A stretch of DNA of 6,393 bases. It comes from Methanosarcinaceae archaeon (GTDB lineage: Archaea > Halobacteriota > Methanosarcinia > Methanosarcinales > Methanosarcinaceae). Location: assembly GCA_016926455.1 (NCBI GenBank), contig JAFGOO010000123.1:1-6393 (forward strand), written 5' to 3'. Below are positions 1-6,256 of the stretch, one piece after another (position 1 is the first letter of the stretch; every line of letters begins with the position of its first letter). Below the pieces are notes generated by a model. It was not told the origin of the DNA. It ran no database searches and saw nothing but the letters and a program-made list of their open reading frames with translations. The translations under genes were made by a program, and so were the position numbers.

Positions 1-1
1 A

Positions 2-202
2 GCAGGTTTAAAAGCAATTGGCGCAGGCCTTGCAGTTGGACTGGCTGGAGTTGGATCTGGTATCGGTGAAAGTAATATTGGTGCCGCAGCAGTCGGTGCA
101 ATGGCTGAAAAAGAAGAACTGTTCGCTAAAGGTTTGATCCTAACTGTGATTCCAGAGACCATTGTTATCTTTGGACTTGTTGTTGCATTACTAATCAAAT
201 AA
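2..202 (+). CDS. ahaK: A-type ATP synthase subunit c (proteolipid, AhaK), 3' end only
   Basis: Partial gene: the last 66 codons and a TAA stop. The start lies before the window; with a usual length near 80 residues for Methanosarcina-type c subunits, about 15 residues are missing. The fragment reads as one hairpin of two membrane helices. Helix 1 is Gly/Ala rich (AGVGSGIGES near residues 15-24 of the fragment). A short polar loop follows (AEKEELFAKG, 35-44). Helix 2 contains VIPETIVIF, in which Glu52 of the fragment (codon 155-157) is the expected ion-binding carboxylate. Several copies form the membrane rotor ring that carries H+ or Na+ past subunit a and turns the shaft. It has a single hairpin, unlike the duplicated or larger c subunits of some other methanogens. 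A strong RNA hairpin follows within 4 nt of the stop codon. Identity is very secure; ion specificity cannot be settled from this fragment. Confidence 0.95.
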   Translation, partial: AGLKAIGAGLAVGLAGVGSGIGESNIGAAAVGAMAEKEELFAKGLILTVIPETIVIFGLVVALLIK

Positions 203-205
203 ATT

Positions 206-234
206 AATTTAAGGGCAATATTTGCTCTTAAATT
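206..234 (+). promoter_or_regulatory. Intergenic RNA hairpin between ahaK and ahaE
   Basis: Inverted repeat with 13-nt arms: AATTTAAGGGCAA (206-218) and TTGCTCTTAAATT (222-234), separated by the 3-nt loop TAT. In RNA all 13 positions pair, one as a G-U wobble. It starts just after the ahaK stop codon and ends 6 nt before the ahaE Shine-Dalgarno (AGGTG, 241-245), which it leaves free. There is no U-run after it, so it does not look like a strong terminator. A role as a 3' stabiliser of the c-subunit mRNA, a processing site or a partial attenuator is my inference; it would fit the need for many more c than E subunits. Confidence 0.75.
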
Positions 235-252
235 CGTTGAAGGTGTAATAGC

Positions 253-804
253 ATGGGACTCGAAACAGTTGTAAAGGATATTCTGGATGTAGCGCAGAAT
301 GAGTCATCCAAAATAAATGCAGAAGCTGATGTTGAAGTATCCCGGATAATCGACGAGGCACGACAGACTGCAAAAAAAATTATGGGTGAAACTCTTTCAA
401 AAGCCGAAGATGACATCAAGAAAATGCGGCAGCAAGAGACATCTAGTTCAAATCTTGAAGTCAAACGCGCAATTCTCAATGCACGCAAGGAAGTACTTGA
501 AAATGTCTACATGAAATCTCTTGAGACGATCGCGGAATTGCCTCCTTCAAAGAATGAAGAACTGTTAAAGGCCATAATCGAAAAGCAGCAAATCAACGGC
601 AACAAGATATATTCAAACAAAGATTCAGAAGAAATTGTAAAAAAATTATCGACTCTTGAATACGCTGGCAATATCGACTGTATCGGCGGGGTAGTCATCG
701 AAAATGAAGATGGTACAATTCGTCTGGATTATACATATGACCTTATACTGAAGAATATGAATGAGCGGTCATTAAAACAGCTCTCTGATATCTTGTTCGG
801 GTGA
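253..804 (+). CDS. ahaE: A-type ATP synthase subunit E (peripheral stalk)
   Basis: 183 residues, a normal length for archaeal E subunits. E pairs with H to form the peripheral stalks that hold the A3B3 head against rotation. Residues 1 to about 80 are highly charged and free of proline, as expected for the long coiled coil with H (for example INAEADVEVSRIIDEARQTA, 21-40). The C-terminal part (about 85-183) is the globular domain that touches the head, with the family signature GGVVIENEDGTIRLDYTYD at 145-163. The ATG is preceded by AGGTG (241-245) with a 7-nt spacer, which supports this start. It lies 50 nt after ahaK, the widest gap before ahaG in the window and the one holding the hairpin. 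The stop codon is embedded in the Shine-Dalgarno of ahaC, so the two are probably translationally coupled. Confidence 0.96.
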   Translation: MGLETVVKDILDVAQNESSKINAEADVEVSRIIDEARQTAKKIMGETLSKAEDDIKKMRQQETSSSNLEVKRAILNARKEVLENVYMKSLETIAELPPSKNEELLKAIIEKQQINGNKIYSNKDSEEIVKKLSTLEYAGNIDCIGGVVIENEDGTIRLDYTYDLILKNMNERSLKQLSDILFG

Positions 805-805
805 T
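799..805 (+). promoter_or_regulatory. Shine-Dalgarno of ahaC overlapping the ahaE stop codon
   Basis: GGGTGAT contains the ahaE stop TGA (802-804). GGTGAT (800-805) matches the extended archaeal SD AGGAGGTGATC, with a 6-nt spacer to the ATG at 812. A ribosome terminating on ahaE ends exactly on the site used to start ahaC, which favours coupled translation (inference). Confidence 0.75.
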
Positions 806-811
806 TTCCAA

Positions 812-1891
812 ATGGGACTTTTGCAGAATTTCAGGGACAAAAAGAAAAGCAATTCAGCCTACATAAAAGGCAGTTCCAACTATGCATATCTTGCTACTCG
901 TGTCCGGGCGATGAAGAGCAAGCTTCTGCCAAAGGAGACATATCCAAGACTCATGAATATGGAGATTGATGAGATCATCCGTTTTATCGAGGAATCTGAA
1001 TACAAACAGGATGTCGATGAACTTGCAAGGGATTACGAGGGTGTGGATCTGATAGAGCATGCATTGAATCGGAACCTTGCAGTGACCTTTACGAAGCTGA
1101 TCAATATTTCAGAAGGCGAATCTAACTATTTGATCAGGGAATACCTGAAAAAATATGACATATGGAATATTAAATCAATCCTCCGGGGGAAATACTGCAA
1201 TGCATCCGTTCATGAAATTAAGGAGGTCTTGGTTTCGGCTGGACAGTTCAGTTATACTTTTTTGTCGGAACTTGCAGCTAAGGAGTCATATGGGGACGTG
1301 ATCTCTGCTTTTGAGGATACAAAATATTTCCAGTTATTGAGCGAATATGATGGAACAAGGCTCTATGTTACCGAGAATAAATTGGATAAGATGTATTATG
1401 CCGATCTGTTGGATGCAATGAGAGATCCAAGAGCTAAAGAACGTAAGCTATTTGTGAAGTTCATCAGGACTGAAATCGATGTAAAGAACCTGAATAGTCT
1501 TTTCAGGTTGAAAAAGGCTGGTGCAGATCAGGATATTATTATGGATTTAGTTATTGATGGTGGACTTGAACTCGGTATGGATGATATTAAAAAATTGTTA
1601 CCTCTATCATTTAACGAGTTTATTCAGTCACTTGACAAATATTCCATTTGGGAAGACATTTCTGAAACAGTGAAGCCTGATATGGAATCATTGATTTCTG
1701 TTGAAACTAATCTCGTAAAACATAGCCTGAAATCTGCGGCAAGGTTGTCACATGCTTACCCTCTTTCCATAGTACCTATCATGGACTATATTGTAAATAA
1801 GGAAAATGAGGTAAACAACCTGCGTATAATCACGCGTGGAAAAGCCGTAAATCTAAGTGATGCAATTATCAAGGATCAGTTGGTATTATGA
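812..1891 (+). CDS. ahaC: A-type ATP synthase subunit C (central socket linking shaft and c ring)
   Basis: 359 residues, close to the usual length of this family (V-type subunit d / A-type subunit C). The protein is mostly helical and soluble and sits as a funnel on the c ring, receiving the D-F shaft. Conserved segments seen here: RVRAMKSKLLPKETYPRLMN early in the chain, the acidic stretch IDEIIRFIEESEYKQDVDEL, and near the C-terminus EVNNLRIITRGKAVNLS (333-349), followed by the terminal QLVL. There is no signal peptide or membrane segment. It starts 7 nt after the ahaE stop with an SD formed over that stop codon, and its TGA overlaps the ahaF ATG (ATGA, 1888-1891). No frameshift or missing block is apparent. 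Confidence 0.96.
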   Translation: MGLLQNFRDKKKSNSAYIKGSSNYAYLATRVRAMKSKLLPKETYPRLMNMEIDEIIRFIEESEYKQDVDELARDYEGVDLIEHALNRNLAVTFTKLINISEGESNYLIREYLKKYDIWNIKSILRGKYCNASVHEIKEVLVSAGQFSYTFLSELAAKESYGDVISAFEDTKYFQLLSEYDGTRLYVTENKLDKMYYADLLDAMRDPRAKERKLFVKFIRTEIDVKNLNSLFRLKKAGADQDIIMDLVIDGGLELGMDDIKKLLPLSFNEFIQSLDKYSIWEDISETVKPDMESLISVETNLVKHSLKSAARLSHAYPLSIVPIMDYIVNKENEVNNLRIITRGKAVNLSDAIIKDQLVL

Positions 1892-2190
1892 TGGAACTGG
1901 CAGTAATCGGGAACAGTGACTTCGTCACTGGATTTAGGCTGGCTGGTATTAAGAAGATATACGAAATCTCTGACGAGCAACTTGAACCAACTGTTGAAGT
2001 GGTATTTGAAGACCCAGAAGTTGGAATTCTCGTGATTCATGATGATGATTTTAGCAAACTACCGCAAATGCTACGAGACGCACTTAACGACTCTGTGGAG
2101 CCGACAGTTATGATTCTCGGAGGCACTGGTGAGAGTTCAAATTTAAGGGAAAAAATAAAACAATCGGTAGGTGTAGATCTGTGGAAATAA
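1888..2190 (+). CDS. ahaF: A-type ATP synthase subunit F (central stalk)
   Basis: 100 residues, the family's normal size. F binds subunit D in the rotor shaft and is thought to modulate catalysis through its C-terminal helix. It has the N-terminal Rossmann-like start AVIGNSDFVTGFRLAGI (5-21) with the typical GFRLAG block, a central strand VGILVIHDDD, and the signature tail LREKIKQSVGVDLWK (86-100). The start is ambiguous by one codon: two consecutive ATGs at 1888 and 1891 give either a 4-nt ATGA or a 1-nt overlap with the ahaC stop, and the better SD candidate (AAGG, 1871-1874) is rather distant. The last 10 nt overlap the GTG start of ahaA. Confidence 0.95.
   Translation: MMELAVIGNSDFVTGFRLAGIKKIYEISDEQLEPTVEVVFEDPEVGILVIHDDDFSKLPQMLRDALNDSVEPTVMILGGTGESSNLREKIKQSVGVDLWK
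2169..2173 (+). promoter_or_regulatory. Shine-Dalgarno that fixes the GTG start of ahaA
   Basis: AGGTG lies inside the last codons of ahaF, 7 nt before the GTG at 2181, the same motif and spacing as used for ahaE. The first in-frame ATG (2226) would remove the N-terminal beta strand MEIKGEIYRVAGPV conserved in A subunits and has no comparable site. Confidence 0.75.
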
Positions 2191-3917
2191 AAGGTGAAAT
2201 TTATCGTGTAGCAGGACCCGTGGCCATGGTTACCGGCATTAATCCAAGGATGTATGATGTGGTTAAGGTCGGTCATGAAGGACTAATGGGCGAAGTCATT
2301 AAAATTGAAGGAAAAAAATCCACTGTCCAAGTGTATGAAGATACATCGGGTATCAAACCTGGTGAACCTGTAATCAATGCCGGGATGCCCCTATCAGTGG
2401 AACTTGGACCAGGATTACTGGAAAGTATTTATGATGGAATTCAGAGACCTCTTCAGGTACTCCAAGAAAAAATGGGAGACTTTATCGAGAGGGGCGTTAC
2501 TGCCAGCGGCCTGAACCATGAGAAATTATGGGATTTCAAGCCCACCGTTAGTGTGGGAGATAAGGTCAAAGGCGGTTCTGTTATCGGTACCGTACAGGAA
2601 ACCATGAACATCGAACATAAGATTATGGTACCACCAAATGTCTCCGGCACTGTATCCGAGATCAAAGGCGGGGAATTTACTGTTGACGATACTATCTGCT
2701 TATTATCTGATGGTACTGAATTATCCATGATGCAAAAATGGCCTGTAAGGGTGCCGCGTCCGTCGGCCAAAAAACTTATGCCAAACAAACCGTTGATCAC
2801 AGGACAGCGAATCCTAGATGGATTGTTCCCGGTGGCAAAAGGCGGGACAGCAGCTATCCCAGGACCTTTCGGTTCAGGTAAGACAGTTACCCAGCAACAG
2901 CTTGCAAAGTGGAGTGACACCGATATTGTGGTATATATCGGATGTGGTGAGCGTGGTAACGAGATGGCTGATGTACTTAACGAGTTCCCTGAACTTGAAG
3001 ATCCAAAAACAGGGCGTCCCCTTATGGAGCGAACAGTGCTCATTGCAAACACCTCCAACATGCCTGTAGCAGCTCGTGAAGCGTCTGTTTATACAGGAAT
3101 CACAATTGCAGAATATTACCGCGACATGGGATACGATGTATCACTCATGGCTGATTCCACGTCCAGATGGGCAGAAGCAATGAGAGAGATTTCATCCCGA
3201 CTTGAAGAAATGCCTGGTGAGGAAGGTTATCCTGCATATCTTTCTGCCAGATTGTCCGAATTCTATGAGCGTTCTGGATGTGTGAAATCGCTTTCTGGTG
3301 ATGAAGGTTCGATTACGGTAATTGGAGCGGTTTCCCCACCAGGCGGTGATTTCTCAGAACCTGTTACCCAGAACACACTACGTATCGTAAAGGTATTCTG
3401 GGCACTGGATGCAAAACTCTCACAAAGGAGACATTTCCCTTCAATCAACTGGCTAACCAGTTATAGTCTTTATTCCAAGAGCCTTTCTGACTGGTTCGGC
3501 AAAAATGTTGCAACCGATTGGGTAGACCTTAGGGACAATTCAATGGAACTGCTGCAAAAGGAAGCAGAACTTCAGGAGATTGTGCAACTGGTAGGTTCTG
3601 ATGCGTTGCCAGAAGACCAGCAACTTACTCTTGAGATTGCTCGCATGATTAGGGAATATTTCCTTCAGCAGAATGCGTTTCATCCGGTTGATACATACTG
3701 TGCCTTTGATAAGCAGTATAAACTGTTAAAAGCAATCTCCAAGTTCAGTGACATGGCAACTGCGGCACTTGAGTCCGGTGTGCCCATGACAGACATCATA
3801 ACGCTGGAATCAAAGGACGAACTTGCAAAAGTGAAATTTGAAGAGGACTTTGAAACTGCACTTAATACTGTCCTGAAAAAGATGGATAATGAATTTGCAC
3901 GGATCGGAGGCAAATAG
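2181..3917 (+). CDS. ahaA: A-type ATP synthase catalytic subunit A
   Basis: 578 residues, normal length. Catalytic subunit of the A3B3 head, interconverting ADP + Pi and ATP. Order of parts: N-terminal beta barrel (about 1-75); the non-homologous insert (bulge, about 110-190) that separates A-type/V-type A subunits from F-type beta; nucleotide-binding domain; C-terminal helical domain. Visible motifs: P-loop GPFGSGKT (228-235, Lys234 and Thr235), in the archaeal form with Phe and Ser; GCGERGNE (254-261) carrying the catalytic Glu257; Walker B strand VSLMADSTSRW (320-330); SPPGGDFSEPVT (385-396). All catalytic residues look intact. Translation starts at GTG and overlaps ahaF by 10 nt. The end of the gene carries GGAGG (3906-3910), the SD for ahaB. 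Confidence 0.98.
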   Translation: MEIKGEIYRVAGPVAMVTGINPRMYDVVKVGHEGLMGEVIKIEGKKSTVQVYEDTSGIKPGEPVINAGMPLSVELGPGLLESIYDGIQRPLQVLQEKMGDFIERGVTASGLNHEKLWDFKPTVSVGDKVKGGSVIGTVQETMNIEHKIMVPPNVSGTVSEIKGGEFTVDDTICLLSDGTELSMMQKWPVRVPRPSAKKLMPNKPLITGQRILDGLFPVAKGGTAAIPGPFGSGKTVTQQQLAKWSDTDIVVYIGCGERGNEMADVLNEFPELEDPKTGRPLMERTVLIANTSNMPVAAREASVYTGITIAEYYRDMGYDVSLMADSTSRWAEAMREISSRLEEMPGEEGYPAYLSARLSEFYERSGCVKSLSGDEGSITVIGAVSPPGGDFSEPVTQNTLRIVKVFWALDAKLSQRRHFPSINWLTSYSLYSKSLSDWFGKNVATDWVDLRDNSMELLQKEAELQEIVQLVGSDALPEDQQLTLEIARMIREYFLQQNAFHPVDTYCAFDKQYKLLKAISKFSDMATAALESGVPMTDIITLESKDELAKVKFEEDFETALNTVLKKMDNEFARIGGK

Positions 3918-3919
3918 AC

Positions 3920-5299
3920 ATGACCAAGGAATACAAAACGATTGTAGAAATTTCAGGCCCCCTTATCTTTCTTGAAAAAACAGAGCCTGTAGGTTACGGT
4001 GAACTGGTTCATATCAACCTGCCGGATGGTACCACTAAAAGAGGACAGGTTCTTGATACATCGGCAGATATTGTAGTGGTTCAGGTATTCGAAGGTACTG
4101 GGGGGCTCAATGATGAGTCAGGAGTGGTCTTCACAGGCGAGACCATCAAGCTGTCAGTTTCAAAAGACATGCTTGGTCGAATTCTTTCAGGATCAGGCGA
4201 TCCTCTTGATGGTGGTCCCCGCATTGTACCTGAAAAGATGGCAGATATTATCGGTGCTGCAATGAACCCGTATTCTCGAATGCCACCGGAGGATTTTATC
4301 CAGACTGGAATATCCACCATAGATGGTACTAACACTCTTGTGCGAGGCCAGAAACTTCCCATTTTCTCAGGTTCAGGTCTTCCTCATAACGAAATTGCAC
4401 TCCAGATTGCAAGGCAGGCAAAAGTCGTAGGCTCTGAGGAAGAGTTTGCCGTAGTCTTTGCAGCCATGGGGATTACCAATGAGGAAGCCCAGTATTTCAT
4501 GGAGGATTTTGAAAAGACCGGTGCACTTGAGCGGGCTGTGGTGTTCCTGAACCTTGCAGATGATCCGGCAGTAGAGCGTATCATTACCCCAAGAATGGCG
4601 CTAACAGCTGCTGAGTACCTTGCATATGAACATGACATGCATGTTCTTGTTATCCTTACGGATATCACGAACTATTGTGAAGCACTTCGTCAGATGGGTG
4701 CAGCCCGTGAAGAAGTGCCAGGGCGGCGTGGTTATCCTGGTTATATGTACACTGACCTTGCTTCGCTCTATGAGAGGGCCGGTGTTATCAAAGGTAATAA
4801 AGGTACAGTTACCCAGTTCTCAATCCTTACAATGCCTGGTGATGATATTACCCATCCAATTCCTGACCTGTCGGGATACATTACCGAAGGACAGATAGTG
4901 GTTTCAAGGGAACTTCACAGGAAGGGTATCTATCCACCGATCAATGTACTGCCTTCGCTGTCCCGTTTGATGAACTCTGGTATCGGGGAAGGTAAGACTA
5001 GGGATGACCATAAGGCGGTATCTGACCAGCTCTATGCAGGTTATGCAGAAGGTCTTGACCTGCGTGGTCTTGTAGCAATCGTAGGTAAGGAGGCTCTGTC
5101 TGAGAGGGACCAGAAGATTCTGGAATTTGCTGATCTGTTTGAGGACAGGTTTGTACGTCAGGGCAGGGACGAGGATCGGAGTATTGAGGATACCCTTAAA
5201 GTTGCGTGGGATATACTTTCAGAACTACCAGAGGCGCAGCTCAGCAGGATAGATAACAAGTTCATTGACAAGTACCATCCTGCACATCAGGGAAAATAG
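3920..5299 (+). CDS. ahaB: A-type ATP synthase regulatory subunit B (non-catalytic)
   Basis: 459 residues, typical for subunit B. It alternates with A in the hexameric head and completes the catalytic site from the neighbouring side. In place of a Walker A motif it has PIFSGSGLPHNE (147-158), the degenerate loop characteristic of B; Asn157 corresponds to the residue studied as N157 in the M. mazei B subunit. The motif LPSLSRLMNSGIGEGKTRDD (334-353) contains Arg339, the probable arginine finger reaching into the A active site. An N-terminal barrel (about 1-75) and a C-terminal helical domain (about 360-459) are present. It begins 2 nt after the ahaA stop; GGAGG at 3906-3910 with a 9-nt spacer supports the ATG at 3920. 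No irregularity is seen. Confidence 0.98.
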   Translation: MTKEYKTIVEISGPLIFLEKTEPVGYGELVHINLPDGTTKRGQVLDTSADIVVVQVFEGTGGLNDESGVVFTGETIKLSVSKDMLGRILSGSGDPLDGGPRIVPEKMADIIGAAMNPYSRMPPEDFIQTGISTIDGTNTLVRGQKLPIFSGSGLPHNEIALQIARQAKVVGSEEEFAVVFAAMGITNEEAQYFMEDFEKTGALERAVVFLNLADDPAVERIITPRMALTAAEYLAYEHDMHVLVILTDITNYCEALRQMGAAREEVPGRRGYPGYMYTDLASLYERAGVIKGNKGTVTQFSILTMPGDDITHPIPDLSGYITEGQIVVSRELHRKGIYPPINVLPSLSRLMNSGIGEGKTRDDHKAVSDQLYAGYAEGLDLRGLVAIVGKEALSERDQKILEFADLFEDRFVRQGRDEDRSIEDTLKVAWDILSELPEAQLSRIDNKFIDKYHPAHQGK

Positions 5300-5311
5300 G
5301 TTCGAAAACGA

Positions 5312-5317
5312 GTGATC
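5312..5317 (+). promoter_or_regulatory. Shine-Dalgarno of ahaD (downstream-shifted form)
   Basis: GTGATC in the 22-nt ahaB-ahaD gap matches the 3' half of the archaeal SD consensus AGGAGGTGATC, only 4 nt before the ATG at 5322. Because it is the downstream part of the consensus, the short spacer is consistent with normal placement on the 16S tail. The same part of the consensus is used before ahaC. Confidence 0.6.
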
Positions 5318-5321
5318 TATT

Positions 5322-5939
5322 ATGGGTGTAAAGGACGTAAAGCCAACCCGGTCTGAACTTATTGAACTTAAGAAGAAGATCAAGCTTTCCGAGAGTGGTC
5401 ACAAACTACTGAAGATGAAAAGGGATGGTCTTATCTTAGAGTTTTTTGAGATTCTGGGTAGGGCAAAGGATGTGCGGGCTGAGTTGGACACTGCCTATGA
5501 AAAAGCAACTGAGAAAATCGGTATTGCAAATTCTATTGGAGGTACAGTTACAGTTAAGTCCACTGCCTTCGCATTAAAGGACGCCCCCCAGATTAAGCTC
5601 GAAAGCCGCAATATAATGGGTGTTGTTGTACCGAAGATTGAATCATCAAGCGTTCGCAAGCCCATGTATAATCGGGGATACGGTGTACTTGGAACAAGTT
5701 CGTATATCGATGAGGCAGCAGATGCCTATGAGAACCTGTTGGAGAAAATCATCCTTGCAGCTGAGATTGAAACAACCATGAAAAGACTGCTTGATGATAT
5801 CGAGAAGACCAAACGCCGCGTGAATGCCCTTGAATTCAAGGTAATTCCAGAACTGAAGGAAGTGATGAACTTCATCCAGCTGCGCCTTGAAGAGATGGAG
5901 CGTGAAAACACCTTCAGGCTCAAGAGAATCAAAGGATAG
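5322..5939 (+). CDS. ahaD: A-type ATP synthase subunit D (central rotor shaft)
   Basis: 205 residues, normal length. D is the long antiparallel coiled coil that turns inside A3B3 and, with F and C, couples the c ring to catalysis. The N-terminal helix shows the family block PTRSELIELKKKIKLSESGH (8-27), continuing KLLKMKRDG (28-36). The middle (about 70-130) holds the short beta/loop section. The C-terminal helix contains TKRRVNALEFKVIP (163-176) and a highly charged end (LEEMERENTFRLKRIKG). It begins 22 nt after ahaB with GTGATC as SD. Its final codons and stop supply the AAGGA and GGATAGG sequence that is the only SD candidate for the following small gene. Confidence 0.96.
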   Translation: MGVKDVKPTRSELIELKKKIKLSESGHKLLKMKRDGLILEFFEILGRAKDVRAELDTAYEKATEKIGIANSIGGTVTVKSTAFALKDAPQIKLESRNIMGVVVPKIESSSVRKPMYNRGYGVLGTSSYIDEAADAYENLLEKIILAAEIETTMKRLLDDIEKTKRRVNALEFKVIPELKEVMNFIQLRLEEMERENTFRLKRIKG

Positions 5940-5950
5940 GTTTTTTAACC
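5932..5950 (+). promoter_or_regulatory. Distant SD and small hairpin at the ahaD-ahaG junction
   Basis: AAGGA (5932-5936) is followed by GGTT-TTTT-AACC (5939-5950), a 4-bp stem with a T4 loop that includes the last base of the ahaD stop codon. Linear distance from AAGGA to the ATG at 5955 is 18 nt, too long for a good site; with the hairpin folded, only 6 unpaired bases remain (5937-5938 and 5951-5954). The T6 run at 5941-5946 could also cause partial termination. The stem is short and the function is speculative. Confidence 0.35.
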
Positions 5951-5954
5951 GTTT

Positions 5955-6128
5955 ATGCAAGTGGAATCTCCAGATCGGCCAACTCTGGCCGATAGGGTCA
6001 TAGCTAATTTGACGAAACCTGAAAACTTGGCACGAATATTCAGGTGGTCATGGATACTATCACTTTTGATGCTGATTATGGGATATATTATTATCTGGAA
6101 CAAGTTATCACCTTATCTTAATTGGTGA
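5955..6128 (+). CDS. ahaG: Small membrane protein, ATP synthase subunit G-like (AhaG)
   Basis: 57 codons plus TGA: MQVESPDRPTLADRVIANLT at the N-terminus, then KPENLARIFRWSW, then one hydrophobic helix (about residues 33-48, ILSLLMLIMGYIIIW) and a short polar end (NKLSPYLNW). The predicted product is a single-span protein with an acidic/polar N-terminal tail. It is placed 15 nt after ahaD, where ahaG ends the M. mazei aha operon, and the opening LADR...NLTKPEN resembles AhaG as I remember it; I could not align it. The role of AhaG is not established: it may be an accessory or assembly subunit in the membrane part. The start has only a distant SD, and codons 7-13 form a perfect 8-bp palindrome, so translation may be low. 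GTG at codon 3 is a less likely alternative start. Confidence 0.75.
   Translation: MQVESPDRPTLADRVIANLTKPENLARIFRWSWILSLLMLIMGYIIIWNKLSPYLNW
5974..5993 (+). repeat. Perfect 8-bp inverted repeat inside the start of ahaG
   Basis: ATCGGCCA (5974-5981) and TGGCCGAT (5986-5993) are exact reverse complements around the loop ACTC. The stem is GC-rich compared with its surroundings and starts 16 nt after the ahaG start codon, spanning codons 7-13. As RNA it should fold stably and could slow initiation, mark a processing site or protect the upstream mRNA. Function is inferred. Confidence 0.6.
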
Positions 6129-6169
6129 CCAAGATGTTGTTTGTAAAATATTTCATACTTTGACCAATA

Positions 6170-6187
6170 ACTATCAACGATGGTAGT
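6170..6187 (+). repeat. Hairpin downstream of ahaG (first of an overlapping pair)
   Basis: ACTATCA (6170-6176) pairs with TGGTAGT (6181-6187), 7 bp including one G-U, around the loop ACGA. It lies 42 nt after the ahaG stop and shares its last two bases with the next hairpin, so both cannot form fully at once. There is no oligo-T run directly after it. It could be the 3' end structure of the operon transcript or part of the insertion element border. Confidence 0.4.
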
Positions 6188-6207
6188 GATAAACAGAGCA
6201 TTATCAC
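6186..6207 (+). repeat. Perfect 7-bp inverted repeat (second of the pair)
   Basis: GTGATAA (6186-6192) and TTATCAC (6201-6207) are exact reverse complements around an 8-nt loop. It overlaps the preceding hairpin by two bases. Candidate operon-end RNA structure or palindrome near a mobile-element end; nothing in the sequence decides between these. Confidence 0.45.
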
Positions 6208-6234
6208 AGTCAGGTTAACTTGTAAGCCAAGAAG

Positions 6235-6256
6235 TCCCCTTTCGTAAGATGGGGGA
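6235..6256 (+). repeat. GC-rich hairpin resembling IS200/IS605 end hairpins
   Basis: TCCCCTT (6235-6241), loop TCGT, then AAG (6246-6248), a two-base bulge AT and GGGGGA (6251-6256). The simplest pairings are CTT/AAG and CCC/GGG, or alternatively TCCCC with GGGGA. The context AGAAGTCCCC...GGGGGATGAG recalls the GAAG-CCCC...GGGG hairpins at the right end (omega-RNA 3' part) of archaeal TnpB elements, from memory only. GGGAT (6253-6257) can instead pair with ATCCC (6270-6274), giving a competing fold. Confidence 0.4.

Noticed and set aside
147..157. Possible second ion-binding hairpin or duplicated c subunit
   Set aside because: Only one helix-2 Glu motif is seen and the gene ends 15 codons later; no repeat of the hairpin is present in the part that is visible.
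1221..1227. Perfect AGGAGGT inside ahaC
   Set aside because: It encodes Lys-Glu-Val of subunit C and no start codon with suitable spacing and a following open frame is present. A similar AAGGAGG in ahaB near 5087 is explained the same way (Gly-Lys-Glu-Ala).
2453..3061. A 202-codon open frame on the minus strand within the catalytic A subunit gene
   Set aside because: It lies fully opposite ahaA, its translation is rich in Ser, Pro and Thr without any recognisable domain, and ahaA in the other direction is intact. It is a shadow of conserved codon use.
4364..4393. Apparent damage to the P-loop of ahaB (SGSGLPHNE instead of GxxGxGKT)
   Set aside because: This degenerate loop is the normal state of the non-catalytic B subunit family, not a mutation.
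6126..6167. TGACCAA repeated at 6126-6132 and 6161-6167
   Set aside because: Too short, and one copy overlaps the ahaG stop codon; no third copy or spacing pattern supports an operator or array.
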